64,000 bases of DNA from Tubiluchus corallicola (lineage: Eukaryota; Priapulida; Priapulimorpha; Priapulimorphida; Tubiluchidae): the NCBI GenBank assembly GCA_030141605.1, contig JAQGDQ010000003.1:1259501-1323500 (forward strand), given 5' to 3'. A model generated the notes under the pieces. That model was not told the DNA's origin and searched no databases. It was given only the letters and a program-made list of their open reading frames with translations. Position numbers and translations under genes: made by a program. The first letter of the stretch is position 1; each line of letters opens with the position of its first letter. Shown piece after piece: positions 55,701 to 64,000 of the stretch.

Positions 55701-58700
55701 TCTGCAAACAGTGTAAAACAAAGAGAAAAATTTATTTTGTTTTAATGTAACTAGCAAAATTGACAATTGGTCGTCTAAACTGGGAATCAGATTCGTGGAA
55801 TCAAAATTTTGGTTTTAGCAAAGTCGGAGCACTTGACTGATAATTTTGAAAACTACTAGACAAAAGAATGTGTTTTGCACTACTGAGCTTTCATGACTGA
55901 AAAGTAAGAAATGGAACTAAAAGATCTACTTTAGTAGTTAGAACTGAATCAATAGCAATTATTCCCCAATTCTGATCACAAGTAAAAACTTATCTCGGTT
56001 AAAATTGGTTTATTCTAAGATTTCTGAACATTTGGCTGTACTGAAAATTACTTGGTTGTACACAGTAATAACGTAGTATGACCTAAAAAAGGATTGCAAA
56101 GATTTGAATCTTTAATACTTCAATAATGAATCACTATGCTGCTTTTACCAGTGTTTTCCAAGACAGAAGTTTATAATTCAGGTGAATTTATCAAATAACT
56201 ACAATGTAAATAAAAATTTCACTCCAGTGCTCATTCAGACAAAGTCTGCTTCAATGTGGCAAATCTTCTCAGTATAGTGTTGCAGCCTTGTCTGTATGCA
56301 GAATGCATTTAAACGTTTTACATAATGTATGTTTTGTCGAAAGTGACTGAGATCGTAAATTTGACTTTTTTAGTATTTATATCTTTAAAATTACGAAATG
56401 AAATCTTGTACTTCACTGCAATTTATTTGGTTATTCAATAAATTAAGTTACAGCTGGTAAATGCTTATTATAGGGCATGATTATAACAAGTACATAGTAG
56501 TTGTGAGCAAAATGTACTAATTCAGAATTGTTGGATCAGCGGCCAAAATTTTTGTTGTACCTGTATCGGATCTGGATAACTGATATTCGACTGAATCGGT
56601 TATCTGGTGCACCCATAGTAAATGTCTCATGACTAAATAAACTGAAAGGAAAGGCCAAGGCTTCTGGAAAGTTAGGCTTTTTTCAATATTCACAAAAAAT
56701 GTTAGGATTTAGTAAAAAAAAAACATTGAAATAAGTGCGAAATGTAATTAGTAAAATCACTTTAAAGTTGTTGTCACTTAATGTTTGGGCACTCCCATTT
56801 TCAATGTCCATTTTTCTTCCAATGATGTCATTCATCCTGAACTAAAGTACTAGACTGTCGATTTTTCATCAAAAGTATAATAAGCTTTTACAAAATAATT
56901 AGATTTTTGCATGAGCGTTACATAAGCTGCAGAAATTTGAACTAATTTAAGCAGTGTGCTCTTACGGAAAGCCACTACATGCTTACGAAAAGTCATAAAG
57001 TCTTCCAGTTATGTCATCTTTTTCAAGCGAATGACGGCAACCACCAAGCCTGAAAATTTCTATTCGGAGGTAGTATATTTTAAATTTATGCTTTATAGAC
57101 AGTTTTTTGCAAATTTCTTTGCTATATTTTTGTAAGTTTAAACGGTAACAATAAAATAAACCCAACATACTGAGTGACTTGTTCTTTCCTTTAAATGTCT
57201 CCTGCCAAAACTTATGGCATTCAAATGGTTTTAGTATAAAGTATAGTTTAGCCTGGATGGTTAGCTTTATATATGCACTAGGCTCAGAGTCAATAGACTT
57301 TTGTCTTACCACGCTGTGGCACGTCTTTCATAGCAATTGCTATTAAGAATGTTGCACACCTCACAATAGTACAACTAATGTTGCAGATCTAGCAATTTTT
57401 ACTATGTCAAGCCTTCCTTACCAATGCGAATACTGAAAGAAACAATAAAATTCACATACCAGAATGTCCTGCTGTTTCAATGGCAGTTCCAAACAACATA
57501 ACATATTCAGTGAAGGATGCATGCAGCAAGCAGAAGGAACCCATCCAACCACCCGCACTAATAAATATCCAATGCAGATCCTTGTCTGGTAGAATATGAC
57601 CAGGATATTGCTTTCTTAAATCCTTGACCACTTTTTTCATGGCATCCTCTGGTTTAAAAACTAAAACGAAAGAAGTAAGAATGAAATATATGCATACAGC
57701 AGTCTTAACAAAATCTATAACTAAATCAACACGTCTATCAAGACTCTTATGCATTCTTAGTCAAATCTTATCTTGGATTCGATTAATACAGCACACATTA
57801 AAAAATAATCAATAAAACTGCTGATTCAGACATCTTTCAGAGCTGTACCATTCTAAGATATGTAGATACTTTTCAAATGGGTTACACCTATTTTCTGTCT
57901 TTTAAAGCACTGATACAAAATCTTTACAAGAATCAGTTTCAAAATAATGAAAGCAGTAACATTGAAGATTCTCTATTTGCAGATAAATGAACAAGAGAAC
58001 TACACTATCAGATACTGAAAGAAACAGCATCTAATCTTGCTCCAAAAACTGTATATCTGAACTGATCCTGCTTAGTAAAGCACTATGACAATGTAGCATT
58101 ATACTGAATGTAATCCTACTATCAAAGCAGCACACATCTGAATAATTACGCCACATTTTGAGCAGTGCTGACATTATAATTCTCAGCCGCTGTCTGCCCT
58201 TTGAATAGGAAAGGTATTATACTGCAACTAGAACGTGTTTGTAAAGGCATTAAAAACGACAGTATATCCGAGACAGTCATCTAATTTTTAATTCTAATTA
58301 TCATATAATGTAGATGTTTAAAATTATGTGCACTAACATTAAAATATTAAATTAATTTGTGTTTTTTCCGTATTATGTCATGAAGTGCTGGTGCCAGCTA
58401 CTGACTTTTCCATTACTAGCACCCAAATTCAGGCAGTGTTTCATTATAAAGATATGGAAAAAGTATCCATAACTTAATATCACACATTAATGGCAAGTTT
58501 ATATGTGGGGCGATTTCTCACAAAGGAAAATCGCGCAGTTCTCCCGCGCAGCTTGTCATTCAAATACAAAGCAGTTTTTACATAACTTCCATGCCACTTT
58601 CAGAAATGGCATCATTCGTTGTAGATAAAATGTTGGCACTGTATTTATATAAGCTAAATCATGAGGGAGAGACAGCGACGGAGGGAGGGAGGGAAAGATA

Positions 58701-58702
58701 GG

Positions 58703-58734
<32 letters not shown>

Positions 58735-60188
58735 AAAGACAGAGAGAGAATCTCACCACAGATAGTCATAAAAATTGCTTTGTAAAAGTTGTTTCTTGTA
58801 CTATCTTTGTACTCAGTTAGGCTTTTATCATATAACATTACATTTTTTCCACTTCCAATATTATTGTTTTGGTTTTATCAACAATTGTGCAATGTGCACT
58901 TCCAATAAATATGTGTAGAGATCTCTTTGTTTCTGCTAAAGCAGCACCTTTGCTGATCACATATTAACTCAGCCCACATTTGATTGGTTAAAACAAATTT
59001 TCCCACCTTACGTATAAACAGGTCATAAGCGAGGATTTTTGAAAAAAGATTGGTCTATATGACGACACATGCTAATGCAGAAATTACCTTTAAATTTAAA
59101 CAAGGTACCACACTACAGAAGACTACCGGTCTGAACAGACAAAAATAACATTTATAATATGTCTATGATTTTGAAGTAGAAAAAACGACCAGGGGTAGAT
59201 TGCAGCTTAGGTGCACTCTTGCATCGCCCAAAATCAGAGATATCGCTGAAAGCAGGGCTACAATAGAAAGATTTATCTGCACACTGATGCAAAGAAAAGT
59301 TGAAACATACCTCTTATTTATAAAAAACTTACTGTTAGCGTCGCGAGTTTGAGCGATTTCATGAAATACTTTCATTTGGGAGCTAGCAGAGAGTTTTTTT
59401 ATCAACTACTGCGCACCAGAACCTAGGAAATAACCGCACCTCACCAAAAAAGAACCAAAGTGTAAACTTCCTAAAAAGTTAAAAATAGCTTCGGGCAAAT
59501 TGTCTCAACGTGCACCATTTTGCTGCATCTGTGTGTGCTAGTAAGTAGCATGCTCTAAAGGCATTGATTTGTAACTTTTGTTTCTCTTTCGAGATGCGGC
59601 CCAACCAGCAAAGCAGGATTGCGGTTTATACAATACAATAACTAATATAGGAACATATGATAATTTGAGGCTTCATATTGTACAAAAAAAGGTGACTGTT
59701 AATTAGTTAGTTAGCTAGCTAGCTAAGCTAGTCAGTTAGTCAATCAATTAGTTTTGGCGAGTTTGCAGTATGGCAGATTGGGTTACACGGCTTGGCACTC
59801 TTACCAGCTTAGTAGTGTAGTGATGGAGCGGGAGGGGAGGTTTGGAGAGGGAAAGAGGTAAAGGTAGAGTGTTGGCAGTGGGACTGATATAAGAAAGTAG
59901 TAGGGCGTGCGGAGAACCACCTAAACTGCAAGTGCGCCACGACCAGTCTTCAAAGCTAAGTAAGTCTATTTTTCTATTGTAATTAAGCCCAACTAAGTTA
60001 TAATTGACTTTATATCCTAGTGAATTACGTTTTTCCGTTTCTGCCGATTTACCAGTGTATTTTTTAGCTATAGTTGCAATTCTTTCTTCGTCGAAGATAT
60101 AAGATTTGTTTTCCACCCAATATTTTCCTGCATACCGAACTAATAGGGTTAAAATAACGAAAATGAAAAAGAACTCAGATAACTTCAT
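52508..60188 (-). CDS. SIGMAR1: Sigma non-opioid intracellular receptor 1 (218 aa, exons 1, 2, 3a, 4a)
   Basis: Coding exons 60,053-60,188, 57,460-57,660, 55,140-55,232 and 52,508-52,734, all phase 1 with GT-AG borders, give 218 residues (human 223). The start MKLSEFF precedes a single N-terminal transmembrane helix (about 6-20), followed by [46 protein letters not shown] and [11 protein letters not shown], all clear matches to the sigma-1/ERG2 family. In animals this is an ER membrane chaperone and ligand-binding protein at mitochondria contact sites. Glu167 (human Glu172) is present in GVEYGRG, but human Asp126 is replaced by Gln121 (NVTQVVL), Trp164 by Ile159 and Leu182 by Val. An in-frame ATG 30 codons upstream (60,278) is less likely because family N-termini are short. 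Exons 1-2 probably also serve the distal cassette at 46.4-48.8 kb. Confidence 0.88.
55140..55232 (-). CDS. SIGMAR1: Sigma-1 receptor exon 3a (proximal cassette)
   Basis: 93 bp, phase 1 at both ends, acceptor TCCTGCTAG and donor GTAAAT. It encodes [20 protein letters not shown]. Too short and start-less for a simple ORF scan; found by matching to exon 3b and the family. Confidence 0.87.
56985..57195. repeat. Dispersed repeat, copy 2 of a pair
   Basis: Aligns by eye with 34,985-35,190 in the same orientation over about 200 bp. Lies in sigma-1 intron 2. Class unknown. Confidence 0.6.
57460..57660 (-). CDS. SIGMAR1: Sigma-1 receptor exon 2
   Basis: 201 bp, phase 1 at both ends, acceptor TTCGTTTTAG and donor GTATGT. 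It carries the family hallmark SAGGWMG and Tyr in TEYVMLFG (human Tyr103). The only copy found in the window. The frame continues open upstream of the acceptor, but that extension is intron. Confidence 0.92.
58666..58745. repeat. GA-rich microsatellite
   Basis: GGGA then (GA)n over about 80 bp in sigma-1 intron 1. Simple repeat only. Confidence 0.9.
60053..60188 (-). CDS. SIGMAR1: Sigma-1 receptor exon 1 (transmembrane helix)
   Basis: 136 bp, ATG to ACTG before donor GTAAAT. It encodes 45 residues plus one base: a hydrophobic helix and [15 protein letters not shown], matching the human segment that links the helix to the barrel. Spliced to exon 2, the stretch from Tyr44 to PGH has the same length (24 residues) as in human. 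Confidence 0.88.
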
Positions 60189-61700
60189 CTTAGCTATTCG
60201 CAGAAAAAACGCTCCAAACAAAAAATCTAACGCATGCCTCTGCGCACCCACGCACAGCAAAGGCGTTTTGTGCGCCATCTACCAAGAAGAATTAAATCAA
60301 ATCGCTAGCATTATTTATGAATTTTATTTCATCTATCGCAGGGCCCTTAATATAGAACGACTGTTATAGTTTGAAGTAAACGAAAATTTCTCTGTATGCT
60401 ATTTACCAAATAATTGTTCAAAATGCTGATCCATAATAATAATTATTCCAATATTTAGAATTTTAGATATCTTGCAGTCAACTTAGCCTGCTGCCCTTGG
60501 TTGATAAATGTGTGACAGGCAGAGGTCCTCGTATCGTTTTTGATTTTGACTAACTGATCCACAAGAGGCTAGGCCAGTCTGTTAGTTGATCAGTCTTAAT
60601 TATTGTGCTTTAAGCTGGTCATTGTGGTTGTTCTTTATTGGTTGGTTGGATGACTGGTTTGCTGGCTTAACATCTATATAACTGCTCAATCAATCGGTTG
60701 GTTTGCTAAAAGTTAAAAGTTGGCATTGGACCACAACATTAAAATGAATTTGCTCGACATGATTTCAGCCCCTGACCAGTATCATGAGCTATTTAATTGA
60801 CACCAGGAAAGTTTATCCAAGAGCCTAGGACCTCTGTCGCCAAAAACGGTCATTCATCTGCGTACTGGCTGCTCCACTGCCGAGCATAACACACACCAGC
60901 ATAGTGTCAATAAAAACTCACTAAATCATAAAATGGCCTCTCTAAGATAACTACTCTGTGACTCAATGATGCAGTACTTCTCTCGTTAGCATAGGATTCA
61001 AACAATTGATTTTTTGGCCCTCTGTTCTGCATGAAATCTGTCCATGTAGTATGCAACAAAATACTCTCCTGCTTTAAAAACTACATCCATGACGACCAAA
61101 CTTAGTTACATAATATCGTTTGCTCAGGTTCTTTGTAATAAAAAAATCGGTTAAAGAACTTTTATTGCCATCATAATTTTTCTTCTGCAGCACCAATAGC
61201 TCTGGAGTGAACAGATTGATATTTAGTTTGCTGCAATTTTCCAAACGTATGTATACCTAATGGGTTATTTGGGCGAGACCATTTGGGTGCCAGTCACTGA
61301 GATACTGGCTGTCTTGGACCTAAAACATGTTTGACACAAGCGCTGACCCATAAGCTTTGTCCAAAGTCGATTATGCAAGAATTCTTTATCTCTGTATCTA
61401 AATCAGGCTAAGTAAGCTTAAATTATAGTACGAGTCCTCATCCACTGCCTAAAGTTTTTGTAAGAAAAGAAGTAATTATTGTCGTCTGTCTAGTCTATGT
61501 AATACAATATGGCTTATTTAGAACGCATAAAAACACGCATAATATATGCTGTAGAATAAACATCATACAGTATTATCATGCATTATATTTCGCAAGGGAT
61601 ACAACAAAAATACTTACAATTATTGTTGCTCCTTATCTTCATCTTCAGTCTCCATGTAATATCCTTACATTACAGTTAATATAGAGGAACTGTAAAACGC
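60189..61700. other. Sigma-1 upstream region and spacer
   Basis: No exon recognised. The first 100 bp upstream of the sigma-1 ATG contains several CpGs and GTGCGC/GCATGCG-type motifs, which would suit a TATA-less housekeeping promoter. The rest has GTTGG/ACTGG-rich low-complexity sequence near 60,600-60,700 and nothing else I can name. Confidence 0.45.
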
Positions 61701-61744
61701 AAAATGCACGATCAGCCGCCGTTCAAAAAAATAACTAGATATAC

Positions 61745-62275
61745 AATAATACGGAGACTGAACACTATTACATTCAACGAGGACGCAGCGATTCGTATAA
61801 AGAATATAAATACCTTGGTAGTTTATTAGACACCGAAGTCGACATACAACCAAGGAAAATTCAAACATTATTATACCTGTTTATTCAGGCCTCACAACGG
61901 GTTTTGAAAACAATACACTTTCTCTTGAGATCGAAGTCCGGATCCTTTCAACTTTTGTTGAACCTATATTTTTATACAATGCTCAGCTACAGACAATAAA
62001 AGTTAAATAGCAGAAAGAAATTGACGTTTTTCAAAGACATCTCTATAAAAAACTACTACATTACAAATGACCTGATAGAATATCCAATGATGATCTGCTG
62101 TGGTGTAGAAGAACACTTGGAGTAAACAAATCCAAGTAAGAAGATCGCATTGGATTGGGCATATACTAAGACTACCTCAAGAATCTCTTCTTCCTATAGC
62201 ATTACGTAAAGCTATTGAAACGACAAAAAACCGAAAAGCGATCAGATACTGGCGTATAAAGATATACGGCATATA
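61745..62275 (+). mobile_element. Degenerate LINE remnant A (C-terminal ORF2 region)
   Basis: Broken + strand frames carry the conserved tail of a LINE polymerase: YKYLGSLLDTEVDIQ, then EVRILSTFVEPIFLYNAQL, EIDVFQRHLYKKLL, PDRISNDDLLWCRRT and HWIGHILRLPQES. The frames are separated by frameshifts and stops and no RT catalytic core is left. A dead copy, related to the non-LTR elements whose C-terminus has the WxGHxxR motif. Confidence 0.7.
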
Positions 62276-62529
62276 GGTTTAGCAAAGACAACTCTAGATT
62301 AGAGGGATGATGCACTGTGGACGGTGGAGGCAGACAGGAGTGACGGCAGGAAACAGGTGGAGTATGCCATGTCTTAAAACGTATAAAAGCAGGTAAATGA
62401 TGATGGTGATATGAATATTGATAAGGACCCATCACTTAATTGATTTACTAAGTGATCTAGCTAGTCGTGTTCAAATTGACAACCAACTAAAGAACTAATC
62501 AACGCATTCTAGGTTCTTTCTTAAAGCAC

Positions 62530-64000
62530 GCCAAGCGTACATTTACCATGGTATTATGTGTATAGCGTGTGTTTAAGAACTGGTAAATGGCCATGGAATA
62601 GCGCAAAAGTAATATTTTTCCGTAAAGATGGAAGAAACGATTACAGTGACCCATCAAATTATAGACCAATTACGATTGCGTCCTATTATGGCAGAATAGT
62701 AGAAAAGCTCATAGAGCTCAGATTGAGAACCTGGTTACATGACAACAACATTAAAGATCAAGAGCAGGAAGGATTTCAACCCTTGCGCAGCGCAAATTGG
62801 TATCTGCTTAGACTGGTTTCCGCTATTGAAAGAAACAGGCTTCAAAACTGTCCTGGAATTGCAGTCTTCTGTGACTTCACATAGGCCTTCGATAGCATTT
62901 GGATAAATGGTTTAATATTTAAGTTAGCCCAAGCAGGTGTAGCAGGCAGGCTTTTGAAACTGAAAAACAGGCATATTAAAATACGAATACAAAATTATTT
63001 GCCAAAAGAATTGTTGTGTCACGTAGGTGCACCGCAGGGATCTGTCTTGTCACCACTATTGTTTATCCTGTATGTGTCAGATATGTTTAGTGAAACTGAC
63101 CAAAACAGAAATGTTTTGAAGTTTAAATTTGCTGATGACGGCACAATTTATGTGTACGCGAACACAAATAATGAATGCTACGAATTGGCATGTATATAAA
63201 CATACAGTTGTCTTGTATATAAACTCCATGCCTGGTGTTCTAAATGGAGGCAGATGTTGAACTGTAATTTAAACAAAACAGAAGCTATTGTTTTTGAAAA
63301 TGATCAAAATTCCAGCTTGCCAAAATTACGTTTTGGTAACAAAGAGATTAATTATGTTAACAACATGAAAGTGCTTGGAATTACTGTCGATAAACACATG
63401 AATTTTAATAGCCATACCTCTAGAACCAGGCAAAGTGCTTGGAAGAAATGGGCTAAACTCAAGAGCGTAATTTATAAAAATAAAGGTTTAAGAATGACAA
63501 CATTATTAGATTATTCGAATCTGTTGTGATGCCAAGTATATTTTATGGTGCGCCGAGCTGGATGAACAGAAAATTAGCTGATTTTGATGATTTATGGTAT
63601 GACGTAATGGAAGCTGCGGCGGGGGTGGGGTACAATCCCAGGAAATCTGATATTGAATGTATTTGTGGAATGCCTCCAGTAGACATAGTTTTTTTTGTGC
63701 ATAGTCAGTAAACTTATATTAAAAACTTTGAGCTGTACGGATGAGGATTTACTTAAGCAAGAAATACTTATTTAAGAAGCATTGCCTTTAAATCGTCGAA
63801 TAAATAATCACCCAGTAAAAACTCATTTGGCTACGGCAAAAACTTTCTTAAAAATAGGGCTTAATATGAGAAACGAAAACCTCGGTGACCTGGAATATAT
63901 TAATTCACGCTACACCAGACAAGAATCTATCAAATTTCAAAGCTTTTGGAGGCGTAGAATCCAACATAGGAACCGCCTAGACGGCATGGGCACTAATGTT
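62530..64000 (+). pseudogene. LINE retrotransposon B, reverse transcriptase, broken and cut by window end
   Basis: Successive + strand frames encode a Jockey/I-like reverse transcriptase: SNYRPITIASYYGRIVEKLI, then VFCDFT-stop-AFDSIW, GAPQGSVLSPLLFILYVSDM, the catalytic FADD (63,129-63,140), NLNKTEAIVF and VNNMKVLGITVDKHMNFNSH. At least two in-frame stops (after VFCDFT near 62,881 and after ELACI near 63,197) and a frameshift near 63,525 break it, so it is inactive as it stands. The catalytic Asp pair and most RT motifs survive, so it is younger than remnant A. The 3' end lies beyond the window; the 5' part (endonuclease) is absent or unrecognisable upstream of 62,530. Confidence 0.85.

Noticed and set aside
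60189-60278. Upstream in-frame ATG that would add 30 residues to the sigma-1 receptor
   Set aside because: Family members have only a few residues before the membrane helix; the extension has no similarity and is more likely 5' UTR.

Overview
This is a stretch of animal nuclear DNA. It is AT-rich by eye, gene-poor and full of introns, trinucleotide microsatellites and decayed transposons. Every coding region I can support is split by GT-AG introns, and nothing bacterial is present. Three tandem genes encode Gly/Tyr-rich zona pellucida (ZP) domain proteins with a ZP - furin site - transmembrane layout. That layout is typical of ecdysozoan cuticle or apical-matrix proteins, so an arthropod or other ecdysozoan is the best guess. 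The species cannot be named from the sequence alone.

Layout. Positions 1-12,036 hold no recognisable gene, only CAT/CGT-rich simple repeats, a CTGA-type repeat and a small inverted-repeat element. On the + strand follow ZP gene 1 (12,215-16,538, 6 coding exons, 867 aa), a 10.9 kb spacer with long (ACT)n, (ATT)n and (TAA)n arrays, ZP gene 2 (27,478-33,895, 6 exons, 888 aa), a 3.5 kb spacer, and ZP gene 3 (37,420-43,312, 5 exons, 784 aa). The three genes share intron positions and phases (0,0,1,0 and, where present, 1). They also share a tiny signal-peptide exon, one large exon carrying the low-complexity region plus half of ZP-N, and an N-terminal motif of about 28 residues built on YFKR...IPYEDLYEST...DHY that I do not recognise from any named family. 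Gene 3 lacks the transmembrane exon, has a poor splice donor, and appears to have exchanged exon 4 with gene 2.

On the - strand, 60,188 down to 46,358, lies a sigma-1 receptor (SIGMAR1/ERG2 family) gene. Exons 1 and 2 are single. The last two coding exons, which encode most of the ligand-binding barrel, are present twice: 3a/4a at 55.2-52.5 kb and 3b/4b at 48.8-46.4 kb. All junctions are phase 1 and both 3-exons are exactly 93 nt, so either cassette joins exon 2 in frame (218 or 216 aa). The far cassette keeps the ligand-pocket acid equivalent to human Asp126; the near one has Gln there and other pocket changes. I see no second copy of exons 1-2, so alternative splicing of two receptor C-terminal halves is the simplest reading. 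This is the most unusual feature of the window.

The repeat landscape includes a tRNA-derived SINE family (three - strand copies, two ending in trinucleotide microsatellites), two copies of a short inverted-repeat element, a near-perfect 3 x 226 bp tandem array between the two sigma-1 cassettes, degenerate repeats of about 137 bp, a probable hAT transposon relic, and two broken LINE retrotransposons at the right end (61.7-64.0 kb), the second running off the window.
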